Source: Janthinobacterium sp. CG3 (GTDB lineage Bacteria > Pseudomonadota > Gammaproteobacteria > Burkholderiales > Burkholderiaceae_D). From it: 64,000 bases of DNA. The DNA lies in the NCBI RefSeq assembly GCF_000344615.1, contig NZ_KB467824.1, positions 542,445 to 606,444 on the forward strand, read 5' to 3'. The notes beneath the pieces are model-generated. The model was not told the DNA's origin. It saw only the letters and a list, made by a program, of their open reading frames with translations, and searched no databases. Shown here in pieces: positions 1 through 8,083 of this stretch. Numbering within the stretch: position 1 is the stretch's first letter; each line of letters starts with the position of its first letter. A program made the translations under genes and the position numbers.

Positions 1-98
1 ATACGGCGCCGCCCCGCAAGACGGCAAGTGTGCGGTCCAGCGTCATCAATGCGCTAGGTGCCTTACCAATCACGCCGCATTTGAGGGAGATTTGAACC

Positions 99-617
99 AT
101 GAAAGCGAAATATGGATATTTAACGGCTTGCGCTTTGGCCTGCGCCGCGGCGCTGGCCCAGGAACCGGCGCGCAACACCAGTTCCGGCACCGCCTACGAC
201 AGCACCCCGGCCGTTGACGCGGCGGTCCAACTGGCGCCAAAAACCGAAAACGGCATTACCTACCTCTGCGGCGGCATCGGCTCCACCGAGGCCGCGCAAA
301 TGAAGCGCGACGCCGGCAACTACCATCTCATGCTGACCTTTGCCGAGAACACCGGCGCCTACCTGGCCGCCGTCGACGTCAGCATCGCCGACACGCGTGG
401 CAACGAGCTGCTGCGCACCAGCTGCGACGCGCCCATCATGCTGGTGAATTTTCCGAAGGCGGGCGGCTACCGGGTGCGCGCCGAGGTCGACGGGCATCCG
501 GTGAACCGGCTTGTCAGGGTCGGCCGCCGCGGGCACAGCTCGGTGGCGATGGTGTGGCCGCGCCGCCTGCTCGAACGGCCGCCGACGGTTAACCTGCAGG
601 GCTCGGTGACGCCGTAG
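99..617 (+). CDS. Small secreted protein, carboxypeptidase-regulatory-like (unknown function)
   Basis: 172 residues. The first ~21 residues form a typical Sec signal peptide (charged KAK, hydrophobic stretch, AxA-like end before Q21), so the product is probably periplasmic or secreted. The mature part has one beta-rich region (about residues 70-145, from YHLMLTFAEN to the RVGRRG region) resembling the carboxypeptidase-regulatory / Ig-like fold. The ATG is preceded by GAGGGAGA at good spacing. I recognise no catalytic motif. It stands alone: a hairpin repeat follows the stop and separates it from convergent argP. The specific role is unknown; the signal peptide is the firmest call. Confidence 0.7.
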   Translation: MKAKYGYLTACALACAAALAQEPARNTSSGTAYDSTPAVDAAVQLAPKTENGITYLCGGIGSTEAAQMKRDAGNYHLMLTFAENTGAYLAAVDVSIADTRGNELLRTSCDAPIMLVNFPKAGGYRVRAEVDGHPVNRLVRVGRRGHSSVAMVWPRRLLERPPTVNLQGSVTP

Positions 618-626
618 CCAGGTTTG

Positions 627-712
627 CTAGGTCGGGTTAGCGCACAGCGCGTAACCCGACTGGCGTCGGCGCCGGCTCGGCGTCGGATGACGCGTTCCGC
701 CAAACCGACCTA
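627..712. repeat. REP-like hairpin repeat, copy 1
   Basis: Contains the core AGGTCGGGTTAGC...GCGTAACCCGAC, in which GTCGGGTTA pairs with TAACCCGAC, followed by a degenerate second unit ending CAAACCGACCTATA. It fills the gap between two convergent genes. The argP stop codon (TAG, read on the minus strand at 710-712) lies in the last bases of the element. Confidence 0.75.
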
Positions 713-1594
713 TAACAGCCATGTCCGCGCCGTTTCGATGATCCGCTCCGACAACCGGCGCGTCAGCGGCGTCTGTATGTCCCAGGCGTGCCAGACCAGC
801 GCGACGTCGAGGCCATCGCCCGGCGTCACGTCCACCAGCGTGCCGGCGGCCAACTCTGCGCGCACTTGCAGCACCGGCACCATGCCGTAGGCCACGCCCG
901 CTTCGATGAAGCGCACGAACGCCTCGGACGAGGCCAGCGAATGGTGAGGATAGCGCAGCGCCGCGCCCAGCCGGTGCTGCACGTAACGCTCCAGCAGCGC
1001 GTCGCGCTGGTTGAACACCAGCGCCGGCGCGCGCGCCACCGCGTCGGCGGTAAAGCCGCCGCCAAACCAGCGCGCGGCGAATGCCGGCGCCGCCACGCAG
1101 ATGTAGCGCATCACCCCTAGCGGCGTCGAAATCGTGCCGGCCACCTGGGCCGTCTCGCTCGTCACGCAGGCAAACACGCGGCCCTCGCGCAACTGGCTCA
1201 GGGTGTGGTCTTGGTCGTCGAGGTGGATGTTGAGCAGGCAGGACGGCGGCGTCAGCAACGGTTGCAGCGCCTCCAATACCCAGGTCGCGGCGCTGTCGGC
1301 GTTGACCGCGATGGCCAGCGCCGGCAGTTGCGCGCCTTGGCCGGGTTCGTCGTCGAGCGCCGCCTCCAGCAGCTTGACTTGGCGGAAGTGGGCAATCAGG
1401 CGCTGCCCGGCGGCGGTCGCCTGCGGCGGCTGGCTGCGCACGACCAGCAGCGTCCCGGCGCTGTTTTCCAGCGTGCGTAGCCGTTGCGACACGGCGGGCT
1501 GGCTGATCGCCAGCGCCGCCGCGGCCTTCTCGAAACTGCCGTGGCCAATCACGGCGTCGAGCGCAGCCAGCGCCCGGTAGTCGACTGCTCTCAT
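710..1594 (-). CDS. argP: LysR-family regulator ArgP (IciA)
   Basis: 294 residues, the normal LysR length. The N-terminal winged helix-turn-helix (residues ~5-62, with GSFEKAAAALAISQPAVSQR) is followed by an effector-binding domain. Sequence and context match ArgP, which senses lysine/arginine and activates the amino-acid exporter argO. It is transcribed divergently from the LysE/ArgO exporter at 1684, the classic argP-argO arrangement, so control of that gene across the 89-bp gap is a strong inference. The stop codon falls inside a repeat element, so the extreme C-terminus may have been altered by its insertion. Confidence 0.88.
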   Translation of the reverse strand: MRAVDYRALAALDAVIGHGSFEKAAAALAISQPAVSQRLRTLENSAGTLLVVRSQPPQATAAGQRLIAHFRQVKLLEAALDDEPGQGAQLPALAIAVNADSAATWVLEALQPLLTPPSCLLNIHLDDQDHTLSQLREGRVFACVTSETAQVAGTISTPLGVMRYICVAAPAFAARWFGGGFTADAVARAPALVFNQRDALLERYVQHRLGAALRYPHHSLASSEAFVRFIEAGVAYGMVPVLQVRAELAAGTLVDVTPGDGLDVALVWHAWDIQTPLTRRLSERIIETARTWLL

Positions 1595-1683
1595 AAGTAA
1601 CTCTTATGTATGGTAAATAATATTCATTATACTTATATTGTCCGCCGCCTTATGCTGGCCTCCATTCAAACCAAGGGGGCGAC
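1595..1683. promoter_or_regulatory. Divergent argP/argO control region
   Basis: An 89-bp intergenic region, distinctly AT-rich (TATGTATGGTAAATAATATT and following bases) in GC-rich surroundings, lies between the two divergent start codons. ArgP binding here is inferred from the known argP-argO system. I cannot fix exact -35/-10 boxes. Confidence 0.45.
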
Positions 1684-2289
1684 ATGGACGCAGCGGTATT
1701 TTTCAAGGGAATGGGCTTGGGCGCCAGCCTGATCATCGCCATCGGCACGCAAAACGCCTTCTTGCTCAAGCAAGGTTTGCAGCGCCATTACGTCTTTACC
1801 TGCACCTGCATTTGCATCGCCTGCGACGTCGTGTTGATCGCCGCCGGCGTCGCCGGCATGGGCAGCCTGATCACGGGCGCCCCCTCCTTACTGTTGTGGA
1901 TCAAGCTGGCCGGCGCGCTGTTCCTGCTGGGCTACGCCTTGCGCGCGGCCCGCGCCGCCTGGCGCCCGGCGGCGCTGGTCGTCGGCTCGGAGAGGGCGCC
2001 GGCCAGTTATATGGCCGTGATCGGCACCACGTTCGCCTTGACGCTGTTGAACCCGCACGTCTATCTCGACACCGTCGTGCTGCTCGGCGCCATCGGCGGC
2101 CAGCAGGCCGGCGCCGGGCGCTATTACTTCGGCGCCGGGGCCATGCTGGCGTCGGCGATCTGGTTCGCCAGCCTCGGCTATGGCGCGCGCTTCCTGGCGC
2201 CGCTGTTCGCCAAGCCGCTGGCCTGGCGCGTCCTGGACGGCGTGATCGCTATCGTCATGTGCGCGATCGCCGTGTCTTTGCTTTTATAG
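1684..2289 (+). CDS. argO: LysE/ArgO-family amino-acid exporter
   Basis: 201 residues, the usual length for the LysE/RhtB superfamily. About six hydrophobic segments are visible. The N-terminus carries the family pattern GLGASLIIAIGTQNAF (residues ~11-26), typical of the LysE/ArgO branch, and the conserved LLNPHVYLDTVV segment occurs near residue 120. It exports basic amino acids (lysine or arginine) across the inner membrane. Divergent argP strongly supports an arginine/lysine substrate. The ATG is preceded by AGGGGGCGAC. Confidence 0.88.
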   Translation: MDAAVFFKGMGLGASLIIAIGTQNAFLLKQGLQRHYVFTCTCICIACDVVLIAAGVAGMGSLITGAPSLLLWIKLAGALFLLGYALRAARAAWRPAALVVGSERAPASYMAVIGTTFALTLLNPHVYLDTVVLLGAIGGQQAGAGRYYFGAGAMLASAIWFASLGYGARFLAPLFAKPLAWRVLDGVIAIVMCAIAVSLLL

Positions 2290-2372
2290 CAGGCGGCACT
2301 CGGGCGTACCCGCCGATGGCGCTTCGCGCACTTTCCTGTAACATGCTGGCTTCTTTTCATCCGAGGCTAGTC

Positions 2373-2870
2373 ATGCAGTTATTGCTTCTTATTCCGGCAT
2401 TTTTGACGATCTATTTCGTGTTCAAGAGCCGGCCGGCGTCGAAGCCGGGCGCCTTCGCCACGCCATCCGGCGTAATATATTCTCTGGTCTTGCCGGCCAC
2501 GGCGCCCGCCTGCCATTGGCAGGACGGCGGCCGCTACAACACCGAGGTCGTAGTCGAGTCGGCCTTCCAGGGCGCCATTCGCGCACTGGCCGGCGAGCAC
2601 GGCGCCGACAAGGCCAACGTGCCATACCAGGCCGTGCTGGTGCCGGACGACCTCAACCCCTACGACGACAAGGCCGTCACGGTCTTCCTCGGCGGCGCGG
2701 TGGTCGGCCACCTGGCGCAGGAAGACGCGCTGAACCTGCGCCGCAAACTGGGCCGCGGCGGCATCGCCGACGCGCCTACCTCGTGCGACGCGATGGTGCG
2801 CGGCGGCGGCCTGTGGCAGGGCAAGCGCCTGACGTACAGCGTCGTGCTGGATATTCCATCGTTCGACTAA
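2373..2870 (+). CDS. HIRAN-like domain protein with N-terminal membrane helix
   Basis: 165 residues. The first ~18 residues (MQLLLLIPAFLTIYFVF) form one transmembrane or signal-anchor helix. The C-terminal half contains a HIRAN-type pattern: a hydrophobic strand, then NPYDDKAVTVFLGGAVVGHL, then an acidic/basic segment, like the NPxDxxAVxV...VGYL signature of HIRAN domains. HIRAN domains bind DNA 3' ends in helicases, but many small bacterial HIRAN proteins have no known role. CCGAGG six bases upstream supports this ATG; an in-frame ATG at 2343 has weaker support. trxC follows after 10 bases. Confidence 0.65.
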   Translation: MQLLLLIPAFLTIYFVFKSRPASKPGAFATPSGVIYSLVLPATAPACHWQDGGRYNTEVVVESAFQGAIRALAGEHGADKANVPYQAVLVPDDLNPYDDKAVTVFLGGAVVGHLAQEDALNLRRKLGRGGIADAPTSCDAMVRGGGLWQGKRLTYSVVLDIPSFD

Positions 2871-2880
2871 GGACTGCGCC

Positions 2881-3345
2881 ATGAATCCACCCACCTCCAC
2901 TTCGCCCGAGTCGCTGCACATCGTCTGCCCGCATTGCGACGCGGTGAACCGGCTGCCGGCCGCCAAATTGAACCAGCAGCCGACCTGCGGCAAGTGCCAG
3001 AAAGACCTGTTCAGCGGCCAGCCGGTCGATTTGCCCAGCGCGCGCTTCCTGAAACACATCGAGCGTAACGACATTCCTGTGCTGGTCGATTTCTGGGCGC
3101 CGTGGTGCGGCCCGTGCCGCTCGATGGCGCCGTTCTACGCCCAAGCCGCGCAGGGCCTGGAGCCGCAGTTCCGCGTCGTCAAGGTCAACACCGAAGAGGC
3201 GCAGGACCTTGGCGCGCGATTCGCGATCCGCAGCATTCCGACGCTGGCGCTGTTTCGCAACGGGCGCGAAGTGGCGCGCCAGCCGGGCGCGATGGACGCC
3301 AACAATATCATGGCGTGGGCGCGCAACAGCGCCCGGCTGGGCTGA
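2881..3345 (+). CDS. trxC: Thioredoxin 2 (zinc-containing TrxC)
   Basis: 154 residues. An N-terminal zinc ribbon has two CxxC pairs (C16/C19 in CPHC and C36/C39 in CGKC). The thioredoxin fold follows with the redox centre WCGPC (C76, C79) and the cis-proline segment RSIPTLALF. This is the TrxC architecture: a cytoplasmic protein-disulfide reductase that is often oxidative-stress responsive and recycled by thioredoxin reductase. It lies 10 bp after the HIRAN-like gene and 15 bp before the truncated racemase, so the three may once have been co-transcribed. Confidence 0.93.
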   Translation: MNPPTSTSPESLHIVCPHCDAVNRLPAAKLNQQPTCGKCQKDLFSGQPVDLPSARFLKHIERNDIPVLVDFWAPWCGPCRSMAPFYAQAAQGLEPQFRVVKVNTEEAQDLGARFAIRSIPTLALFRNGREVARQPGAMDANNIMAWARNSARLG

Positions 3346-3360
3346 ACGGTGCGCGCGGCG

Positions 3361-3744
3361 ATGCAGACCATCGGATTAATCGGCGGCATTGGCTGGGCCT
3401 CCACGGCCGAATACTATCGGCTCATTAACGAGCGCATCGGCGCGCGCCTGGGCGTTGCGCACAGCGCCAGGATCATCCTGTTCAGCATTGACCAGTTCGA
3501 CTTCACGGCGCGCGCGGCGCAGGCCGATCCGGCGTCGATTCACGACTTTCTCGTGGAGGAGGGCGTGCGCCTGAAGGCCGCCGGAGCCGATTTTTTCCTG
3601 TTCTGCGCCAACGGCGTACACCGCTTCGCCGACAATGCCTTCGCCGGGCTATTCGCAGTGCCGCTCCAGCCACCGGGCGATGCCGGCCAGGCTGCGGAAG
3701 TCGGCCGTCGAGCGGCAGGCGATGCCGGGATGGCGCGCCTGTAG
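3361..3744 (+). pseudogene. Aspartate/glutamate racemase-family gene, truncated
   Basis: The frame opens with MQTIGLIGGIGWASTAEYY, the unmistakable N-terminus of the Asp/Glu racemase superfamily, and continues to the CAN segment (LFCANGVHRFAD) that carries the first catalytic cysteine. Homology then stops near base 3648 (about residue 96). The remaining ~32 codons are simply the antisense of the mdcH 3' end. Family members are about 230 residues with a second catalytic Cys in the C-terminal half, so this copy lacks half the fold and should be inactive. It sits 15 bp after trxC. The break coincides with the end of mdcH, marking a rearrangement junction. Confidence 0.75.
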
Positions 3745-4548
3745 CATGCGCGACAGCGCCGCGCCCGGTCCCAGTTCCAGCGCGACGCCGATGCCGGCCT
3801 CGGCGCAGGCGTCCATGCACTCCGTCCAGACAATGTGCTCGGCCAGTTGGCGCGACAGGTGTTCGACCGCGCCGGCCTTGCCGACGACGCCGCAGGCGGC
3901 GATGCCCGACAGCACCGGCGCCTGCTGCGCGCCGAAGCCGGTGGCGCGCAGCGCGGCGGCGAACGGCGCCACGGCTTGCGCCATGTACGGCGTGTGGGCG
4001 GCGACGTCGACCGGCAGCCGCTTGAGGCGCCCGCCGGCCGCCGCGACGCCCGCCGTCAGCGCCGCCAACGCCGCCGCCGGTCCGCCGGCAACGCAGCTGT
4101 CTTCACCCGTCTCGATCGCCACGTGGTACAGGTCGCCGGCCAGCAGTTCGCGCACGCGCTGCAGGCGCAGGCCGGAAATGGCGGCCAGCGCCTGCCCCGG
4201 GTGGTGCTCCAGGCAGGCGTCCATCAGCGCCGCGCGCGCCTGCGCCAGCGCCACCGCGTCGTCCGGCGCCAGCGCGCCCGCAACGCCGTAGGCGGTCAGC
4301 TCGCCGACGCTGTAGCCGGCCACCAGCGCCGGCGCCGGCGCGACGCCGCGGATCGCTTGCCACAGCGCCAGGCCGGCCGCGACGATCTGCGGCTGGGCGA
4401 CGCGGTTGGCGAACAGCCGCGCCGGCTCGGCCGGCACCGCGATACGCTCGAGCAGCGCGGCGGCGCCCGCGTGCGTGCGCGCCAGGTCGAACATGCCGGC
4501 GTGCTGGCCGCCCTGGCCGGGGCAAAGGATCAACAGGCGCCGGCTCAT
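3649..4548 (-). CDS. mdcH: Malonate decarboxylase malonyl-CoA:ACP transacylase (epsilon)
   Basis: 299 residues with the acyltransferase fold: N-terminal LILCPGQGGQHAGMF, nucleophile-elbow serine in GYSVGELTAYG (about residue 95), and conserved R and H further on. MdcH loads malonyl groups from malonyl-CoA on to the decarboxylase acyl-carrier subunit, priming the enzyme. It is the last gene of the minus-strand mdc operon, and its start overlaps the mdcB stop by ATGA. The C-terminus (ARWLERHCE) looks complete although it abuts the truncated racemase on the other strand. Confidence 0.92.
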   Translation of the reverse strand: MSRRLLILCPGQGGQHAGMFDLARTHAGAAALLERIAVPAEPARLFANRVAQPQIVAAGLALWQAIRGVAPAPALVAGYSVGELTAYGVAGALAPDDAVALAQARAALMDACLEHHPGQALAAISGLRLQRVRELLAGDLYHVAIETGEDSCVAGGPAAALAALTAGVAAAGGRLKRLPVDVAAHTPYMAQAVAPFAAALRATGFGAQQAPVLSGIAACGVVGKAGAVEHLSRQLAEHIVWTECMDACAEAGIGVALELGPGAALSRMLQARHPGIACRSTADFRSLAGIARWLERHCE

Positions 4549-5462
4549 GCGCCCTCGCGCGCGACGGCGGCGTGCACCAGGCAGGTCGCCGCCAGCAAAT
4601 CGGCGGCGCCGCCCGGCGACAGTTTATGGCGCACGAACAGGCGGTGGCACGCCATCGCCTGGGCCTGCCATTCCGGCTGGGCGGTGCCGCCCAGCGCCAG
4701 GAAGCGCCGCGCCTGCAGGCGGACGGTGCGGGCGCCGTTGGCGCCGCCGCGGTGGAACACGTTGGTGTCGCTGATGTGCGCCATCAGCGCGAACAGCGCG
4801 TCGACGCGGGCGTGGCGCAGGCCGCGTCCGGCCTGCAGCGTGTGGCGCAGCGCCGGCAGGGCCACCTCGAACACCGACGGCAAGCCGAGCGCGCCTTCCT
4901 CGCGCGCGCCGGCCGCCGCGTGCAGCGCCGCCACCCGCAGGCCGTGCGTGGGCGCCTCGGCCGGCGCCGGCCGGGTGTGCGCGGCCAGCTCCAGGCCCCA
5001 GCGCAGCAGCAGGATGGCGCGCAGCGCCTCGGCCGACACCTCGACCCGGTGCGCGCGCGCCTGGCCGATCGCCGCGCACAGCAGGCCCAGGCTGAAGATG
5101 GCGCCGCGGTGGGTGTTGACGCCGCCGGTGGCGCGCATCATGCGCAGCTCGGCCTCGACGCCGAGCCGCTTCAGCGTGGCGAAGGGGGCGTCGTCGATGC
5201 CGGCCTGGCAGATCAGCGCGAAGTAGTGGCGCAGCGAGAACAGGCTGCGCATGAAGGTCGCCGCCGTCATGTCGTCGTGGCTGCCGCTGTCGACCAGCGA
5301 CACCAGCCCCGGTTTCGGGTGCAGCGCCAGTTCGGCGTGCAGCGCGCCCACCGCCAGACGCGCCGTGTCGACGCAGAAGGCGCGGTTCTGCCGCGCCGCC
5401 AACGCCAAGGCCAGCGGCGGCCGGGCGCCGGCGCCGCGGGCGCGCCGCGTCGGCGCTTGCAT
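4545..5462 (-). CDS. mdcB: Triphosphoribosyl-dephospho-CoA synthase MdcB
   Basis: 305 residues from the ATG at 5462. This start overlaps the mdcG stop (TGATG), which favours it over longer upstream readings. The family signature is clear: a DTARLAVGALHAELALHPKPGLVS region, then GSHDDM (about residues 58-63) and the RATGGVNTHRGAIFSLG segment. The enzyme condenses ATP with dephospho-CoA to give the 2'-(5''-triphosphoribosyl)-3'-dephospho-CoA precursor of the ACP prosthetic group, which MdcG then transfers to MdcC. The citG/mdcB families share this fold. Operon context fixes it as mdcB. Confidence 0.92.
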   Translation of the reverse strand: MQAPTRRARGAGARPPLALALAARQNRAFCVDTARLAVGALHAELALHPKPGLVSLVDSGSHDDMTAATFMRSLFSLRHYFALICQAGIDDAPFATLKRLGVEAELRMMRATGGVNTHRGAIFSLGLLCAAIGQARAHRVEVSAEALRAILLLRWGLELAAHTRPAPAEAPTHGLRVAALHAAAGAREEGALGLPSVFEVALPALRHTLQAGRGLRHARVDALFALMAHISDTNVFHRGGANGARTVRLQARRFLALGGTAQPEWQAQAMACHRLFVRHKLSPGGAADLLAATCLVHAAVAREGA

Positions 5463-6130
5463 CAGGGCGCCCTCAGCGTGGCCAGCAGCGCGTTGGTCGA
5501 GCTCAGGCGCACCGCGTCCGCCGCCTTGACCAGCACGCGCGCGTGGCCGGCTTCGGCCGCGCGCCATTCCCTCCAGGCCACCGCGGCGCCGTTCGGGAAG
5601 ACGATTTCGCCGTCCAGCGCCGGCGCCGCGTCAAAGCGTTCCAGCAGCGCCAGGCCGGCGCGCAACTGCTGCGCGGTGGCGGGGTACAGCAGCAGGTCGA
5701 TGTCGGAGCCGGGCCGCAGGTAGGCCAGCCCGGTCAGCGCCTGCATCGCGGCCGAGCCGTAGACGCGCAGTTCGAGGCCGACGCTGGCGTCGCGCAGGCG
5801 CGCCAGCGCGCCGCCCCACGGCTGCGGCAGCGACGCCAGCGCCGCCTTCAGCGGCAGCGGCGGCGCGCTCCTGGCGACATAGTCCGCCGGCACGCGCAGC
5901 GCGAAGCGGCGCCTGGCGCCGCTGGCCGGGTCCGGCGGCGAGGGCAGGCCCAGGCAAACCTGATCGACGTCGGCGTCGGGGTCGTGGCGGCGCGCCACCA
6001 GCGGCCAGTCGGCGTCGCGCCAGCGCTCCAGCGCCTCGGCGTGTCCGGCCGCGACGGCGGCCGCGCGCGCCGCTTGCCAGCCCGGCGCCGACAACCAGAC
6101 CAGGCTATGCCGCGCGAACATGGTCGCCAT
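5462..6130 (-). CDS. mdcG: Phosphoribosyl-dephospho-CoA transferase MdcG (holo-ACP synthase)
   Basis: 222 residues from the ATG at 6130; an internal ATG at 6121 is also possible. The central nucleotidyltransferase-like motif GSDIDLLLYP carries the paired acidic residues (D..D) expected for metal binding. MdcG attaches the phosphoribosyl-dephospho-CoA arm to a serine of MdcC, converting the apo- to the holo-acyl carrier. The gene overlaps the mdcE 3' end by 26 bp and the mdcB start by 3 bp, indicating tight translational coupling. Confidence 0.9.
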   Translation of the reverse strand: MATMFARHSLVWLSAPGWQAARAAAVAAGHAEALERWRDADWPLVARRHDPDADVDQVCLGLPSPPDPASGARRRFALRVPADYVARSAPPLPLKAALASLPQPWGGALARLRDASVGLELRVYGSAAMQALTGLAYLRPGSDIDLLLYPATAQQLRAGLALLERFDAAPALDGEIVFPNGAAVAWREWRAAEAGHARVLVKAADAVRLSSTNALLATLRAP

Positions 6131-6821
6131 GGAGGATCGCCTCGATCACCGGCTGCGCCAACTTGCGTCCGCCGCGCGCCTGCCCGAGCGCGGCGCGGCT
6201 GTCGCCCGGATAGTCCGGCGCCAGCGCCTGCGCCAGCCGCGCCGCCAGGTCGCCGTCCCAGATCGCCTCCAGCGCGCCCATGCGCAGGTAGTTTTCCGGC
6301 CCCGGCGCGAACACCGGGTTGTCCCTGGCCAGCTCCTGCAGGCGCTGCTCCGGCACCTTGGTGATGCGCGCCATCGCCGCCAACCCCATCACGCGGATGC
6401 TGGCGCCGGGCAGCGCGTAGCAGGCGTCGGCCATCATGCCGCTGCTGATAAAACCGCCCGACAGGGCCTGGTCGTACACCAGGCCGATGACCTTGTGGCC
6501 CTGGCGGCGCGCCAGGTCGACGCACTTGGCCAGGTGCGCCATGTAGCTATTGATGCCCAACATTTCGTCGCGGTGGCGCAGGCGCTGGCCCTGGGTGTCG
6601 ACCAGCAGCAGGATGGCGCGGCGCGGCTGCTCGCGCACCACGCGCAGCACCGCGCGCGCCTGCGCCAGCGCGATCTCGACGCCGATCGGCGCGTGGCCGG
6701 TGGTGCCGATGACCTCGACGGTGTCGGCGCCGACCCGCGCGGCGCCGCACAGGAAGTCGTCCCGTTCGGTGATGGAGTGGCCGAGCGGGAACAGGGCCGC
6801 CGCCAGTGTTTGCCAATGCAT
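6105..6821 (-). CDS. mdcE: Malonate decarboxylase gamma subunit
   Basis: 238 residues from the ATG at 6821, which overlaps the mdcD stop as TAATG; in-frame codons further upstream lie within mdcD. It is a crotonase/carboxyltransferase-fold protein. The DQALSGGFISSGMMADACYA segment forms an oxyanion-hole region typical of decarboxylating carboxyltransferase subunits. With MdcD it decarboxylates malonyl-S-ACP to acetyl-S-ACP. Together MdcD and MdcE mirror the beta/gamma carboxyltransferase pair. Confidence 0.92.
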   Translation of the reverse strand: MHWQTLAAALFPLGHSITERDDFLCGAARVGADTVEVIGTTGHAPIGVEIALAQARAVLRVVREQPRRAILLLVDTQGQRLRHRDEMLGINSYMAHLAKCVDLARRQGHKVIGLVYDQALSGGFISSGMMADACYALPGASIRVMGLAAMARITKVPEQRLQELARDNPVFAPGPENYLRMGALEAIWDGDLAARLAQALAPDYPGDSRAALGQARGGRKLAQPVIEAILHGDHVRAA

Positions 6822-7717
6822 TATCTCGCTCCCAGACGGTGGGCGTCGGCGGCGGCGACGAAACTGTCGATGTCCAGCATGGGGATGCCGGCCGCGTCCG
6901 CGATGCCCAGTGTAGCCCAAATATCGGCGGGCTCATGCAGCGTGCCGAACGCCGCGATGCGCGCCGCCAGCATCCGCTGCTCCGCCTCCAGCGCCGCCAG
7001 CGTCAACTCCACCGCTTGATGGCGCGCCGCCGCCAGCGCCGCGATCGCCGCCTGGCGGAACGCCGCCAGCGTGTCGGCGACGATGCCCTGGCAGTCACCC
7101 ATCAGATAGCGGTGCTTGCCGCCGCAGGTGCGCCACACCAGCGCGCGGTCGCGCGCGTCGTACTCCTCGACGCCGGCGGCCGTTTCGATCACCTCCGGGC
7201 CGGACATCGCCAGCCGGCCTTCCTCCGACATGAGCACCGCGTTGGCGCAGCGCGCGACGATGCCCATGCCGCCGAAGGCGCCGTTGGCGCCGCCGACCAG
7301 CGCGATCACCGGAATGCCGGCGGCGCGCACGTCGAGCAGCGCGCGCATCACCTCGGAGACCGCGACCAGGCCGGCGTTGGCCTCGTGCAGGCGCACGCCG
7401 CCGGACTCCAGCAGCAGCAGCACGGCGCTGGCGCGCTCGGCCACGGCCAGGCGCAGCATGCCGGTCAGCTTGGCGCCGTGCACCTCGCCGACCGCGCCGC
7501 CCATGAAGCCGCCTTCCTGCGCCGCCGCGAACACCGCGGCGCCGTCCAGCCGCGCGCGGCCGACCGCGACGCCGTCGTCGAACGCCGCCGGCAGGTTCAG
7601 CTGCGCCAGGTGCGGGCTGACGACGCGTTGCGCCGGCGGCAGCAGTTCCTCGAAGCTGCCGGCGTCGAACAGGCGGCGCAGGCGCTGGCGCGCGTTGGCT
7701 TCCAGATAGCTGCTCAT
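6821..7717 (-). CDS. mdcD: Malonate decarboxylase beta subunit
   Basis: 298 residues. The carboxyltransferase fold is shown by FAAAQEGGFMGGAVGEVHG, LLLLESGGVRLHEANAG and GGANGAFGGMG, the conserved Gly-rich turns of biotin-independent malonate decarboxylase beta subunits. It acts with MdcE on malonyl-S-ACP in the cytoplasmic MdcACDE complex. The start overlaps the mdcC stop by ATGA and the stop overlaps the mdcE start. Confidence 0.93.
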   Translation of the reverse strand: MSSYLEANARQRLRRLFDAGSFEELLPPAQRVVSPHLAQLNLPAAFDDGVAVGRARLDGAAVFAAAQEGGFMGGAVGEVHGAKLTGMLRLAVAERASAVLLLLESGGVRLHEANAGLVAVSEVMRALLDVRAAGIPVIALVGGANGAFGGMGIVARCANAVLMSEEGRLAMSGPEVIETAAGVEEYDARDRALVWRTCGGKHRYLMGDCQGIVADTLAAFRQAAIAALAAARHQAVELTLAALEAEQRMLAARIAAFGTLHEPADIWATLGIADAAGIPMLDIDSFVAAADAHRLGAR

Positions 7718-8028
7718 GGCGCCTCGCCGAGCATGCTTTCGACGGCCTGGTCCAGGCGCAGGCTGACCACCGCCGGCGTCGCGCCGACGTCGTTGATGGC
7801 GATGCGCACGTCGGCCAGCTGCCAGCGCTGGTGGAAGTCGCCCAGCACCGCCGCCCAGATGACGCCGAAGCCGACCGCCGCCGTGTTGACCTCGACGCAG
7901 CAGGCGCCGTCCAGCGGCGCCGCCTCGATCAGCACCTCCAGGTTGCCGGAGCCGGCCACGCCGACCAACTGCGCCTGCGCCGGCAGCGCGCGGCTGCCGT
8001 GTTCAAAACGGTACCTCAGGTTTTCCAT
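7714..8028 (-). CDS. mdcC: Malonate decarboxylase acyl carrier protein (delta)
   Basis: 104 residues from the ATG at 8028. The strong AGGAG site seven bases upstream chooses this over an in-frame codon at 8043. The motif VGVAGSGNLEVLIE contains the serine (S27) that carries the 2'-(5''-phosphoribosyl)-3'-dephospho-CoA arm. The arm shuttles malonyl and acetyl groups between MdcA and MdcDE. The length is normal for MdcC, and 55 bp separate it from mdcA. Confidence 0.92.
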   Translation of the reverse strand: MENLRYRFEHGSRALPAQAQLVGVAGSGNLEVLIEAAPLDGACCVEVNTAAVGFGVIWAAVLGDFHQRWQLADVRIAINDVGATPAVVSLRLDQAVESMLGEAP

Positions 8029-8083
8029 CAAAAATCTCCTCAATTGCGTTGGCCGCGCGAGGGCGGCGGCTTCGGCGTGGTGC

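Noticed and set aside
1638..2372. Upstream extension of the HIRAN-like gene through argO
   Set aside because: The extension is the out-of-frame reading of argO; only the part from 2373 has its own ribosome site and protein-like sequence.
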